Notes: generated from the sequence alone by a model not told the origin. Positions 35,158 to 43,971 are shown, numbered from the stretch's first letter. The stretch: DNA of 64,000 nt from Terrimonas pollutisoli (GCF_029360765.1 NZ_JARKNA010000007.1:65957-129956); one strand, 5' to 3'. A program made the numbers and translations.

Positions 35158-35270
35158 ACAGAAGCGACTGTCTTAAAAAAATCTCTTTATGCAGAGATGT
35201 TGGCTGGCAGGGTGAAATGAGCGGACAGCGGAGAAAACAAGCGCCTTAGGGTTAAGACAGCCGCTTCTGT
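35158..35270 (+). other. long inverted repeat, possible structured RNA or miniature element
   Basis: ACAGAAGCGACTGTCTTAA (35158-35176) pairs with TTAAGACAGCCGCTTCTGT (35252-35270) with a single mismatch over 19 positions. A smaller hairpin ATCTCT-AGAGAT (loop TTATGC) lies inside. It sits 24 bases before the DM13 lipoprotein start, so it may be a leader RNA; alternatively it is a non-autonomous mobile element with terminal inverted repeats. Confidence 0.5.
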
Positions 35271-35293
35271 ATTTATAAAAAGAAAACAGCACT

Positions 35294-35716
35294 ATGAAAC
35301 AGTTCATTTATTTTTTTGCCTGCACGGTACTTTTTATAACCGGTTGCAAAAAAGAAACCACATCCACCACCCCGCTGAATGAAACACCAGGTACGGCTGC
35401 CATGGCTATTGACTGCGGCTCGTTTTCCAATGGCCCGTATGGCAGTGTGAGCGGCAAGGCAAAAATTTATAAACCAGGAGATAACTATGAACTGGCACTT
35501 GAAAATTTTTCCAGCAGCAACGGCCCCGACCTTAAAGTATATTTAAGCAAAGAAAAGCAACCGGTAAACTTTGTTAATCTCGGCTCATTGAAGTCAACAT
35601 CAGGCAACCAGGTATATCCTATACCATCATCTGTAAACATAAAGGATTATAGCTTTGCATTAATTCATTGCCAGCAATACAACCATCTTTTTGGATTCGC
35701 TCAGTTAAAACAGTAA
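35294..35716 (+). CDS. DM13-domain lipoprotein
   Basis: A 140-residue lipoprotein with lipobox LFITGC (Cys at about residue 18). The mature part matches the DM13 fold: GSFSNGPYGSVSGKAKIY, LALENFSSSNGPDLKVYLS and the final YSFALIHCQQYNHLFGFAQL, containing the domain's conserved Cys near the C terminus. DM13 is proposed to act in redox or as a cargo-binding domain, but the bacterial role is unknown. The next gene starts 7 bases on, implying an operon. Confidence 0.8.
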   Translation: MKQFIYFFACTVLFITGCKKETTSTTPLNETPGTAAMAIDCGSFSNGPYGSVSGKAKIYKPGDNYELALENFSSSNGPDLKVYLSKEKQPVNFVNLGSLKSTSGNQVYPIPSSVNIKDYSFALIHCQQYNHLFGFAQLKQ

Positions 35717-35722
35717 CGATCT

Positions 35723-36640
35723 ATGAAGCATTTGTTGTTTGTGTTATGCTGTCTCGTCATCAGTAATAAACTCCGGGCACAGGGTTGCAGCGATGCCGGC
35801 TTTTGCAGTCTTGGCATACTGAAGACCAATGCTCCTTCAGCATCAAAAAAATATTCATTAGCGATTGGCGCCAATTATGGAGCAGGTGAGCAAAGTACCA
35901 ATACTTTTAATCCTTACCTGGAATATGCAGTAAGATTTAACAATCGTATCAGCGGGCAGGTAAAAATGACAGCGGTTTATGCCAGCGGTTTTTTAGGCTC
36001 TACATTTAATGTGGGAGATATATTCGGCTTCGTCAACTATGCTGTAAAAACAAAAAACAGTAACCGGCTTAGTTTATTAAGCGGAGTAAAAATTCCTTTA
36101 TCTCATGCCAACGATAAAAATGATGAAGGCAAACCGCTTCCATTGGACTATCAATCCAGCGTCGGCACATTTGACATAGTTGAAGGAATCAACTACATCA
36201 TCAAAGAGAAATGGGAATTAAATGCAGGCATACAAATTCCCGTGATACATAAAAATAAAAATACTTTTTTCCCTGATGAATACACCGATCCACGCATCAG
36301 CCATTTTGCGGCTACTAATAATTTTAAAAGAAAAAGTGATGCATTGCTGCGACTTGGCCACTACTTTTATTTCAAACAATCTTCCATTACGCTGAAGCCA
36401 AACATACTGGCCATTTATCATCTTGGTGAAGACAGTTATGAAAACAGGCTTGGCATGCGTCAAAAAATAAAAGGCTCTGATGGATTAACGATGAATGCCG
36501 GCATTATCGCAACAAAACGATTTCACAACGAAAATGATCTCGAGCTGATCGTTGCGGCTCCATTTGTTGTAAGGGATACAAGATCGGATGGATTAACAAG
36601 AAGTGTCGTGGTGAATATTCAGTATCGTTTCCGATTCTAA
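35723..36640 (+). CDS. outer-membrane beta-barrel protein
   Basis: A 305-residue exported protein with a signal peptide (MKHLLFVLCCLVISNKLRAQ) and a mature part of alternating strands ending in SVVVNIQYRFRF, the C-terminal aromatic ending of outer-membrane barrels. An early Cys pair (GCSDAGFCSLG) is unusual and may hold a metal or a disulfide. It is co-transcribed with the DM13 lipoprotein. Substrate and transport direction cannot be deduced. Confidence 0.72.
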   Translation: MKHLLFVLCCLVISNKLRAQGCSDAGFCSLGILKTNAPSASKKYSLAIGANYGAGEQSTNTFNPYLEYAVRFNNRISGQVKMTAVYASGFLGSTFNVGDIFGFVNYAVKTKNSNRLSLLSGVKIPLSHANDKNDEGKPLPLDYQSSVGTFDIVEGINYIIKEKWELNAGIQIPVIHKNKNTFFPDEYTDPRISHFAATNNFKRKSDALLRLGHYFYFKQSSITLKPNILAIYHLGEDSYENRLGMRQKIKGSDGLTMNAGIIATKRFHNENDLELIVAAPFVVRDTRSDGLTRSVVVNIQYRFRF

Positions 36641-36741
36641 CAGAAAGACTCTTAGTGGCTAAAATCGGCAAAAAATTCCACACATGTGCTGGATAAAATG
36701 ATTACACCAGCTGAATAATAATCTCTTCAATGACAACCCTG

Positions 36742-37187
36742 TCACTGCATGACAGGTTGTTGTTTTGCCTGGTATTGGAAAGGCACGACGAGTCCGACAA
36801 CAATTCCATATACCAAATGGCCAATCAAGGAAGCAATCATTACAAGCATTGCCTCTCCCATCTCTGGTACGGGTATCAGCATTCCAATTAACCACAACAT
36901 AATTTGAGCGAATACAAATACTGCAACGCCGAATACTGTTCCTTTCAAAACCTTACTCTGAATTCTTACAATTCCGTTGAACCAGTAGACATATGCTGAT
37001 GCGAAAATTATCCCGATCATAAAATGGATAACATAACCGATGACAATTGAACATCCAGCATTGCGGATAACATCTCGGCGGGATTCAGTTTTGGAAAACC
37101 TATTGCAGGCGCTGCCAATCCAACTGCTGTCATAACTGCGGTTGCCGTAATACCGGCTAAAAAAGCCTGTATTAATTTGCCCGCCAT
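36742..37187 (-). pseudogene. small membrane protein gene with frameshift (DUF6789-like)
   Basis: The ATG at 37187 opens MAGKLIQAFLAGITATAVMT and runs to MLSAML, where one missing base at about 37054 shifts the frame. The next frame continues with the expected GYVIHFMIGIIFASAYVYW and ends at 36742. Joined, the product would be 148 residues with four membrane segments, as in a Bacteroidota family of unknown function. The single-base loss is either a real mutation or a sequence error. Confidence 0.7.
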
Positions 37188-37263
37188 ATTATTTATTTTT
37201 GTTTCTCTTATAAAACGTCACACAAATCATTCCAGAACTGACAATAAGCATTGGAGTATTTTA

Positions 37264-37395
37264 AACTTCACTGGCCGGGGTAAAATATTCAAAATGGCTA
37301 TAGCAGAATGGTTGCCTGTTGAAAATAACAAATTGAAAACATATAGCATTTACTACGACCCGAGGGAATTTATGGAGTCGTTTCCCATGCAATGA
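37264..37395 (+). pseudogene. C-terminal fragment of an NTF2/SnoaL-like protein
   Basis: The last 43 codons of an open frame, NFTGRGKIFKMAIAEWLPVE then TYSIYYDPREFMESF, look like the final strands of an NTF2/SnoaL-like domain. No matching N-terminal half precedes it in any frame. It lies between two other frameshifted genes. Confidence 0.4.
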
Positions 37396-37429
37396 TAACT
37401 TCATTTACAAATAATCAAAACCAAACAAA

Positions 37430-37799
37430 ATGAAAAATGCAATCAACTGGTTTGAAATACCGGTAAAGGATTTTGCAAGAGCAAAAAAAATTTTATGAAA
37501 CAATTTTTGGCGAACCGGTTACAGAAATGCCACGCCCGGATTTTAAATATGGTATGTTGCCTGCTGATATGCAAAACGGTGTGGGTGGAGGAATTGTTCA
37601 GGGTGAAAGTTATGAACCTTCTGATAAAGGAACTTTAATTTACCTGAACGGAGGAGATGATTTAGCTGTACCGCTTTCAAAGGTAGAGAAGGCAGGGGGC
37701 AAAATCCTGTTGCCAAAGACCTCTATTGGACCGAACGGTTTTATGGCCCACTTTACAGACAGCGAAGGAAACAAAGTGGCTCTTCACTCTATGAAATGA
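37430..37799 (+). pseudogene. VOC-family (glyoxalase-like) gene with frameshift in an A8 run
   Basis: The ATG at 37430 begins MKNAINWFEIPVKDFARAKK, the normal start of a VOC protein. A run of eight A (37483-37490) then shifts the frame; with seven A it would read on as KFYETIFGEPVTEMPRPDF and through to 37799. The repaired protein would be about 122 residues with both beta-alpha-beta modules and the GFMAHFTDSEGNKVALHS ending. As with its neighbour, slippage in vivo or a homopolymer sequencing error are both possible. Confidence 0.75.
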
Positions 37800-37857
37800 G
37801 TAAAAGTAGCTCTGGATTTTTTTTTGAGTAATCGCAAGACAGGCTTGCGTGCCGATG

Positions 37858-37886
37858 GCCTCCTCCGACGTAGTTCAGGAGGAGGC
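37858..37886. repeat. GCCTCCTCC-GGAGGAGGC hairpin
   Basis: A 9-bp stem with an 11-base loop, directly after the stop of the duplicated rimO tail (37888). It may have been the original rimO terminator or another REP-like palindrome; it has no T run. Confidence 0.5.
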
Positions 37887-37887
37887 T

Positions 37888-37935
37888 TCATTCAACTACT
37901 TCCCCTTCCAAATCATAATCATATGCCTTGGTAAT
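37888..37935 (-). pseudogene. duplicated 3' end of rimO
   Basis: Read on the minus strand these 48 bases give ITKAYDYDLEGEVVE and a stop, against ITKAYDYDLEGEVIS at the end of the intact rimO about 200 bases away. The two differ at several third positions, so the duplication is not recent. Between the copies lies the 39-nt double hairpin. Confidence 0.8.
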
Positions 37936-37945
37936 TGGCCTCTCC

Positions 37946-37984
37946 TCCGACGCTACGGCCGGAATCAAACATTTATCGTCTGAC
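37946..37984 (+). repeat. 39-nt double-hairpin element (copy 3)
   Basis: 35 of 39 bases match copy 1 in tnpA (22024-22062); the ATTTATC loop matches copy 2 and the CRISPR insert. It lies between the two rimO 3' ends, 11 bases from the duplicated tail. Confidence 0.8.
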
Positions 37985-38001
37985 CCTTATCCCTCTCCCA
38001 T

Positions 38002-38018
38002 CCTTCGACAAGCTCAGG
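38002..38018. repeat. dispersed CCTTCGACAAGCTCAGG motif
   Basis: Related to CCCTTCGACAGGCTCAGG at 63628-63645 and TTCGGCAAGCTCAG at 31611-31624. A short, dispersed, intergenic motif of unknown role. Confidence 0.5.
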
Positions 38019-38084
38019 ACGAGGGGACGGTACTACAGTGCGAAGCCGGGCTCAATATCTACCACATCAGCTTCAGCAAAAGTC

Positions 38085-39395
38085 TCAGCTTATGACCTCT
38101 CCTTCCAAATCGTAGTCGTATGCCTTTGTGATCTTCACATTCACAAACTCGCCTAATGACAATTTTTTCTTGGTGTGAATGACCACTTCGTTATCTACCT
38201 CAACACTATCAAACTCGGTACGACCCAGGTAACGGCCGGCTTCTTTTTTATCGATAATTGTCTTGAAAACTTTGCCCACCTTCTGCTGGTTCAATTCATA
38301 AGAAATTTCCTGTTGTGTCTCCATAATATCCTGGGCCCTTCTCTCCTTCTCTTCCTGTGGCACATCATCAACCAGGTCATGGGCCGACGTACCTTCTTCA
38401 TGCGAATAGGTGAAAATGCCAACACGATCAAACCGCTGCCGTTCGAGAAATCCTTTTAACTCTTCCACATCATCCAGCGTTTCACCGGGAAAGCCTGAGA
38501 TCAATGTTGTACGCAAACAAATACCGGGAACTTTTTCACGAATAGCGGCAGTCAGGTCCTCCATTTCTTCCCTCGTTATCTGCCGTTTCATTGCTTTGAG
38601 CATGTTGTTGGCCGCATGTTGCAAAGGCATATCCAGGTAATTGCAGATATTATCCCTTTCCTTCATCGCATCCAAAATCTCCATCGGAAACTTGGAAGGA
38701 TAAGCATAATGCAACCGGATCCACTCCAGGCCTTTCACGTCGGACAAACGACGCAGCAAATCAGGTAACATTCTCTTTTTATAAATATCAAGACCGTAAT
38801 ACGTGAGCTCCTGGGCAATCAACATTACCTCCTTCACACCTTTTTTCACTAAGCCTTCTGCTTCTTTTATCAATTCTTCAATTGGCTTACTGATATGTTG
38901 CCCACGCATCAGGGGAATGGCGCAAAACGAACAGGTACGATTACAGCCTTCTGAGATTTTCATGTAGGCATAATGCTGTGGCGTTGCAAGCAATCTTTCT
39001 CCAACTAATTCTGTTTTGTAGTCCGCTTCAAACTGTTTTAGAATCAACGGCAATTCCATGGTTCCGAAATAGGCATCTACTTCGGGTATCTCGGCTTCCA
39101 GGTTGTTTTTATAGCGTTCGCTTAAGCAGCCTGTCACATACACTTTGTCCAGCTTACCACGACGTTTCAACTCCACCTGGTCAAGAATGGTATTGATGCT
39201 TTCTTCTTTCGCCTTGTCAATAAAGCCGCAGGTATTCACAACTACGATATTGTGATCAAGCTTTTTATTCTCATGCACTACATTGATATCATTAGCCTTC
39301 AATTGGCCACTCAGCACTTCGCTATCCACCATGTTCTTGCTGCACCCGAGAGTGATGATATTGACTTTATCTTTTTTTAATGTCTTCGTCTTCAT
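38085..39395 (-). CDS. rimO: ribosomal protein S12 methylthiotransferase RimO
   Basis: A 436-residue radical-SAM enzyme that adds a methylthio group to Asp88 of ribosomal protein S12. The N-terminal MTTase domain has the three cluster Cys in ITLGCSKNM, VVNTCGFID and VTGCLSER; the radical-SAM CxxxCxxC is CNRTCSFC; a TRAM domain ends the protein. It overlaps the ftsY stop by one base and is last in the rpmB-rpmG-DUF4295-ftsY-rimO run. A second copy of its 3' end lies downstream (37888-37935), so the present C terminus (EVIS) may have been formed by an insertion-duplication. Confidence 0.95.
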   Translation of the reverse strand: MKTKTLKKDKVNIITLGCSKNMVDSEVLSGQLKANDINVVHENKKLDHNIVVVNTCGFIDKAKEESINTILDQVELKRRGKLDKVYVTGCLSERYKNNLEAEIPEVDAYFGTMELPLILKQFEADYKTELVGERLLATPQHYAYMKISEGCNRTCSFCAIPLMRGQHISKPIEELIKEAEGLVKKGVKEVMLIAQELTYYGLDIYKKRMLPDLLRRLSDVKGLEWIRLHYAYPSKFPMEILDAMKERDNICNYLDMPLQHAANNMLKAMKRQITREEMEDLTAAIREKVPGICLRTTLISGFPGETLDDVEELKGFLERQRFDRVGIFTYSHEEGTSAHDLVDDVPQEEKERRAQDIMETQQEISYELNQQKVGKVFKTIIDKKEAGRYLGRTEFDSVEVDNEVVIHTKKKLSLGEFVNVKITKAYDYDLEGEVIS

Positions 39396-40366
39396 TACGC
39401 CTCTTTTCTTTCGAGATTAAATAAACTATCCACAAACTCATGTTTATCGAACACCAGCAGATCTTCCATTTTTTCTCCTACGCCAATAAACTTCACCGGT
39501 ATTTTAAATTGGTTGGCAATAGCCAATACCACCCCGCCTTTTGCTGTACCATCGAGCTTAGTAATTGCCAATGCTGATACATCTGTAGTGGCGGTAAAAT
39601 GTTTTGCCTGCTCCACTGCATTTTGTCCTGTACTTCCGTCCAATACTAAAAGAACTTCATGTGGAGCATCAGGTATTGTTTTTTGAATCACTCTTTTGAT
39701 CTTGTTCAATTCATCCATTAAATGGGCCTTATTATGCAAGCGACCAGCGGTGTCGATCAATACCACCTCGCTTTTCTTTGCTATCGCACTTTGCACAGTG
39801 TCAAAAGCCACTGCTGCCGGATCGCTGCCCATGTCCTGTTTTACAATTGGCACTCCTGCTCTTTCACTCCAAATGGTCAATTGATCAACCGCAGCGGCAC
39901 GAAAGGTGTCAGCGGCTCCCATCAACACACTCTTGCCCGCTTTTTTAAAATTATAGGCCAGCTTGCCTATTGTTGTAGTCTTACCCACACCGTTTACACC
40001 GACCACCAGTATGATATACGGTTTTGTCGGCAGTTCCGAATCAAATGCATAGCTGTTCGAATGTGGTGCGTCAACCAGCAGCGCTTCAATCTCTTCCTGC
40101 AGCATTTTATTCAGCTCACCGGAGTTCATGTATTTATCTTTTGAAACCCGTTTTTCGATCCGGTCAATGATCTTTACCGTTGTTTCAATACCTACATCTG
40201 CGCTGACCAACGCCTCTTCCAGGTCATCCAGTACTTCCTCGTCAACGGTGCTTTTACCGGCAATAGCTTTTGTTATTTTTGAAAAAAAGCCTTCCTTGGT
40301 TTTTTGCAAACCCTGGTCAAGACTTTCTTTTTCCTTTTTACCAAATAGTTTATTAAAAAACCCCAT
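39395..40366 (-). CDS. ftsY: signal recognition particle receptor FtsY
   Basis: A 323-residue SRP GTPase that docks ribosome-SRP complexes at the membrane. It is the short form without the long acidic A domain. GTPase motifs are GVNGVGKTTTIGKLA (G1), DTFRAAAVDQL (insertion box), LIDTAGRLHNKAHL (G3) and ITKLDGTAKGG (G4-G5). The basic N terminus (MGFFNKLFGKKEKES) contacts lipid. Its stop overlaps the rimO start (TAATG). Confidence 0.96.
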   Translation of the reverse strand: MGFFNKLFGKKEKESLDQGLQKTKEGFFSKITKAIAGKSTVDEEVLDDLEEALVSADVGIETTVKIIDRIEKRVSKDKYMNSGELNKMLQEEIEALLVDAPHSNSYAFDSELPTKPYIILVVGVNGVGKTTTIGKLAYNFKKAGKSVLMGAADTFRAAAVDQLTIWSERAGVPIVKQDMGSDPAAVAFDTVQSAIAKKSEVVLIDTAGRLHNKAHLMDELNKIKRVIQKTIPDAPHEVLLVLDGSTGQNAVEQAKHFTATTDVSALAITKLDGTAKGGVVLAIANQFKIPVKFIGVGEKMEDLLVFDKHEFVDSLFNLERKEA

Positions 40367-40550
40367 TTTGCTTATTTATTTATTTATTGACCCTTCCGGC
40401 TTCGTTTTATTATGATAAAAACAACCGTCAAAACAATTATCGCAAACACCATTCATGCAAATGGACCTAAAGAAATTATTTGCATAAAATTAGCAGCAGT
40501 ATAAAAGAAAAAAGCCATCACACCAAAGGGCATGACAGCTGATATCATTA

Positions 40551-40564
40551 CTCCCCTTTAGGGG
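40551..40564. repeat. CTCCCC-GGGGA palindrome
   Basis: CTCCCC, loop TTTA, GGGG, just past the stop of the DUF4295 gene. One of several CT-rich palindromes of this window; no T run, so terminator function is unproven. Confidence 0.4.
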
Positions 40565-40574
40565 ATGGGGGTAC

Positions 40575-40748
40575 TTATTTCTGAGCTAAAAAGTCTTTTA
40601 CTTTATCCTTGTGCACAATTTGCTCTTTGAAAGAGTAGGCACCGGTTTTAGGACTGCGAACAGCTTTGACAACTTTTGTCCAGTTTTTTGCCTCTGCTGA
40701 TGCTTTAACGTCTTTTACCTTAGCGTTTTTTGAAGTTGCTTTTGCCAT
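40575..40748 (-). CDS. DUF4295 small basic protein
   Basis: A 57-residue Lys-rich protein beginning MAKATSKNAKVKDVKA and ending HKDKVKDFLAQK. It matches the Bacteroidota DUF4295 family, always found next to rpmG, and probably binds the ribosome. It starts 32 bases after the rpmG stop and precedes ftsY. No homolog of known function is recognised. Confidence 0.85.
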   Translation of the reverse strand: MAKATSKNAKVKDVKASAEAKNWTKVVKAVRSPKTGAYSFKEQIVHKDKVKDFLAQK

Positions 40749-40779
40749 GTTATGCTAATTTGAAAATTTTCAAATTGAT

Positions 40780-40962
40780 TTACTTAATCTCTTTGTGAAC
40801 AGTCACTTTCTTCAGGATGGGGTTGTACTTTTTCAACTCCAGTCTCTCAGGATTGTTCTTTTTGTTTTTTACCGTGATATAACGGCTGGTACCAGGCTGA
40901 CCACTGTTTTTGTGCTCAGTGCATTCCATAATAACCTGTACACGGTTTCCTTTCTTTGCCAT
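40780..40962 (-). CDS. rpmG: 50S ribosomal protein L33
   Basis: A 60-residue large-subunit protein. [20 protein letters not shown] and the closing [14 protein letters not shown] are typical of L33. It has one Cys (C14) instead of the four zinc-binding Cys, so it is the zinc-free form. It lies 34 bases downstream of rpmB in the usual operon. Confidence 0.96.
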   Translation of the reverse strand: MAKKGNRVQVIMECTEHKNSGQPGTSRYITVKNKKNNPERLELKKYNPILKKVTVHKEIK

Positions 40963-40996
40963 TTTTATTCGCTTTTTGCCCTTTTGCCAGGGTGTG

Positions 40997-41233
40997 TTAG
41001 ATTTTTTCTCCTTTTGCTCTCATTTCCTTTACTACGCTGTAAAGACCATTCTTATTGATAGTACGGATAGCATCCGTAGACAATTTCAGGGTGATCCATT
41101 TGTCTTCTTCTACAAGGTAAAACCTTTTTTTCTGCAAATTGGGCAGAAAACGACGTTTGCTCTTGATATTAGAGTGAGAAACTTTGTGTCCCCCGATTGG
41201 TGTCTTACCTGTAACCTGACATACTCTTGCCAT
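40997..41233 (-). CDS. rpmB: 50S ribosomal protein L28
   Basis: A 78-residue large-subunit protein: [20 protein letters not shown] and [14 protein letters not shown] are diagnostic. It opens the minus-strand operon rpmB-rpmG-DUF4295-ftsY-rimO, which joins ribosome components with membrane targeting and S12 modification. A good -7 box lies 22 bases upstream. Confidence 0.97.
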   Translation of the reverse strand: MARVCQVTGKTPIGGHKVSHSNIKSKRRFLPNLQKKRFYLVEEDKWITLKLSTDAIRTINKNGLYSVVKEMRAKGEKI

Positions 41234-41254
41234 GACGATCGAAATTTAGGACGG

Positions 41255-41262
41255 CAAAGGTA
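41255..41262 (-). promoter_or_regulatory. -7 box of the rpmB operon (TACCTTTG)
   Basis: Read on the minus strand TACCTTTG is an exact match to the Bacteroidota TAnnTTTG element. No clear TTG -33 box is found at the optimal distance. The rest of the 298-base divergent gap (41234-41531) must also hold the promoter of the lpdA gene, which I could not place. Confidence 0.5.
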
Positions 41263-41531
41263 GGGATATCAAGCTAGAAACTAGAAGCTCATGAAAAGTT
41301 TTTTTCGAAATTCTTTACAAAAGCCGGAAACGCTCCCATTCAACCACTCTGATCCGCAAAATTAAGGTTTTGATTGCCCATCGTTTATCCGAACAGTTGT
41401 TACTCTTATTTCGCCGGCTCGCCGGCCATTTTTGCCTAATTGCCTGCTTTCAAGTAGTTTCGCCACTCATTTGTATTCAACAGCCCGGTGATTCTCACCC
41501 GGGATAACTTAAAACACAATCAAATTAAGCT

Positions 41532-42935
41532 ATGGCATACGATGTAGTGGTAATCGGTAGCGGGCCCGGTGGTTATGTGGCTGCTATCCGTGCATCTCAA
41601 TTAGGTCTGAAAACAGCGATCATTGAAAAAGAAAGCCTCGGAGGTATTTGTCTTAACTGGGGATGTATTCCCACCAAAGCATTATTGAAAAGTGCCCAGG
41701 TATATGAAGATATTAAGCATTCAAAAGACTTCGGAATCGAAGCCAGCGGCACAGTGAATTTTGAAGCCGTTATTAAACGCAGTCGCGGTGTGGCTGATAA
41801 AATGAGCAAAGGTGTTCAATTCCTGATGCGTAAAAATAAGATTGATGTGTTGATGGGTTTTGGCAAAGTGGTGGCTAAAGGAAAAGTGGAAGTGACCGCT
41901 GCCGACGGGAAAAAACAAACCGTAGAAACCAGGCATATCATCATTGCAACAGGAGGCAGAAGCCGTGAGCTTCCTTCACTGAAACAGGATGGCAAAAAGA
42001 TCATCGGTTATCGTGAAGCGATGAACCTGCCGACCCAGCCTAAATCCATCATTGTTGTAGGAAGCGGTGCTATCGGTGTTGAGTTTGGCTACTTCTATAA
42101 TAGCATGGGCACCAAAGTGACGATTGTTGAATTCCTGCCAAGAGTTGTTCCTGTTGAGGATGAGGATATCTCCAAAGAACTCGACAAGAATTTGAAAAAG
42201 CAAGGCATCGAGATCATGGTGAGCAGCGAAGTAACATCCGTAGATACTTCAGGCGCCGGTGTGAAAGCGAAAGTAAAAACGGCGGATGGCGAAAAGACCC
42301 TCGAAGCTGATATTTTATTAAGCGCTGTGGGCATTGCCGCGAATATCGAAGGCATAGGTTTGGAAGAAATGGGTATCAAAACAGATAAGGGCCGCATACT
42401 GGTTGATAAATATTATCAAACAAATGTACCCGGAGTATATGCGATCGGCGATTGTGTCCCTGGTCAGGCTTTGGCCCACGTAGCCAGCAAAGAAGCCATC
42501 ATTTGCGTAGAAGCTATTGGTTACGCTGAAAAGAAATTCAATCATCAGCCTGAAGCGCTGGACTATAACAATGTCCCGGGCTGTACGTATTGCTACCCCG
42601 AAGTAGCTTCTGTTGGTTACACAGAAAAACAAGCAAAGGATGCCGGCTATGAAGTGAAGGTGGGCAAGTTCCCGTTAAGTGCTTCCGGAAAAGCTTCTGC
42701 TGCAGGACATGGTGAAGGTTTTGTAAAAGTGATCTTTGATGCCAAATACGGCGAGTGGCTCGGAACCCATATGATCGGCTATAATGTGACAGAGATCATT
42801 ATTGAAACCGTTGTAGGCCGCAAGTTGGAAACTACGCATCACGAAATACTAAACAGCATCCACCCGCACCCAACTATTAGTGAAAGTGTGAAAGATGCGA
42901 TTGAAGTGGCACTGGGTGAAGCGATACATTTATAG
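41532..42935 (+). CDS. lpdA: dihydrolipoyl dehydrogenase (E3)
   Basis: A 467-residue flavoprotein that reoxidises the lipoyl group of 2-oxoacid dehydrogenase complexes. The FAD site is VIGSGPGGYVAAIRA, the redox disulfide is C40-C45 in GGICLNWGCIPTK, the NAD site is VVGSGAIGVEFGYF, and the active-site His-Glu pair is in HPHPTISE near residue 450. It is not beside E1 or E2 genes, so it may serve several complexes. A strong terminator follows at 42966. Confidence 0.96.
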   Translation: MAYDVVVIGSGPGGYVAAIRASQLGLKTAIIEKESLGGICLNWGCIPTKALLKSAQVYEDIKHSKDFGIEASGTVNFEAVIKRSRGVADKMSKGVQFLMRKNKIDVLMGFGKVVAKGKVEVTAADGKKQTVETRHIIIATGGRSRELPSLKQDGKKIIGYREAMNLPTQPKSIIVVGSGAIGVEFGYFYNSMGTKVTIVEFLPRVVPVEDEDISKELDKNLKKQGIEIMVSSEVTSVDTSGAGVKAKVKTADGEKTLEADILLSAVGIAANIEGIGLEEMGIKTDKGRILVDKYYQTNVPGVYAIGDCVPGQALAHVASKEAIICVEAIGYAEKKFNHQPEALDYNNVPGCTYCYPEVASVGYTEKQAKDAGYEVKVGKFPLSASGKASAAGHGEGFVKVIFDAKYGEWLGTHMIGYNVTEIIIETVVGRKLETTHHEILNSIHPHPTISESVKDAIEVALGEAIHL

Positions 42936-42965
42936 TCTGTCTGAACGAGGATTTATGAGATTTAT

Positions 42966-42998
42966 GGGATTACGAGGAAACTTGTAATCCCTTTTTTT
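42966..42998 (+). terminator. terminator of lpdA
   Basis: GGGATTAC (42966-42973) and GTAATCCC (42984-42991) form an 8-bp stem followed by seven T, 31 bases after the lpdA stop. Confidence 0.85.
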
Positions 42999-43149
42999 GG
43001 GCCTCCTCCCGATCCCAACACGTCGGGACCACCTATCCGCAGCCCTAGCTTAAAAAGTGTTTGTTATGCTATCAGGCCGTTTACATTTGTTCGGTACACT
43101 TTCCTGATTGAATAGTTTAAGGATGTGGCGGCTTAATTTTTCCCAAAAA

Positions 43150-43836
43150 TCATTCAAAATCCCCAAAATCGTGGTTCGAATTATTCTTTCCACCCAGCAT
43201 GGGTACAAAGGAAAAATTGTCAAAGACCTCTTCCTTTAATGCGCCATTATCCAGTTTGGTGATACGCATCATCCGCTGCACTTCGCCCATGCCTACAGGA
43301 ATCACCATCATGCCACCGGGTTTTAACTGGTCAATTAGTTTTTGTGGAATCTCGGGTGCAGCAGCAGTAATGAGCACCCGGTCAAAGGGTGCATAGGTCG
43401 GCAACCCTTCATAGCCATCTCCATAAAAAAATTTGATCGAATGATATTTCTTTAAGAAGTCAAACTTTTTGTTTTCATCAAACAGCTTTTTCTGCCGCTC
43501 GATAGTATACACTTGTGCACCCATTTCTGCAAGCACCGTTGCCTGGTAAGCACTGCCGGTGCCTATTTCTAATACTTTCAGAAAAGGTTTTAATTCCAGC
43601 AACTGTGTTTGGTAGGCTACCGTATACGGTTGTGAAATGGTTTGACCTTCACCGATAGGAAAAGCCCTGTCTTCGTAGGCCAGTTCATCAAAGGCAGAAT
43701 CTAAAAAGAAATGACGGGGAATATTATTGATAGCGTTCAACACTTTTTCATCCGTGATACCTTTAGTTCTGACCGTATCAACTAATTTCTTGCGTAATCC
43801 CTTATGACGATATGTATCTTCTGTTGGCCTTCTCAT
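43150..43836 (-). CDS. pcm: protein-L-isoaspartate O-methyltransferase
   Basis: A 228-residue SAM-dependent enzyme that starts repair of isoaspartyl residues in aged proteins. GEGQTISQPYTVAYQTQLLE is the substrate-side signature and VLEIGTGSAYQATVLAEMG the SAM-binding motif. Length and ending fit the bacterial family. It is convergent with lpdA. Confidence 0.93.
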   Translation of the reverse strand: MRRPTEDTYRHKGLRKKLVDTVRTKGITDEKVLNAINNIPRHFFLDSAFDELAYEDRAFPIGEGQTISQPYTVAYQTQLLELKPFLKVLEIGTGSAYQATVLAEMGAQVYTIERQKKLFDENKKFDFLKKYHSIKFFYGDGYEGLPTYAPFDRVLITAAAPEIPQKLIDQLKPGGMMVIPVGMGEVQRMMRITKLDNGALKEEVFDNFSFVPMLGGKNNSNHDFGDFE

Positions 43837-43971
43837 AGCAGCCGCAAGATAAGCTAAGAGGACAAAAGAAAAGCTAAGAGTAAAAGAGAAAAAGAGTTAT
43901 TGCTTTTCTGTAATAACAGGTAAAACTTCGTTTATACTTTTTTTTCGGAGAACTAAACCGACCTTCAAAAA

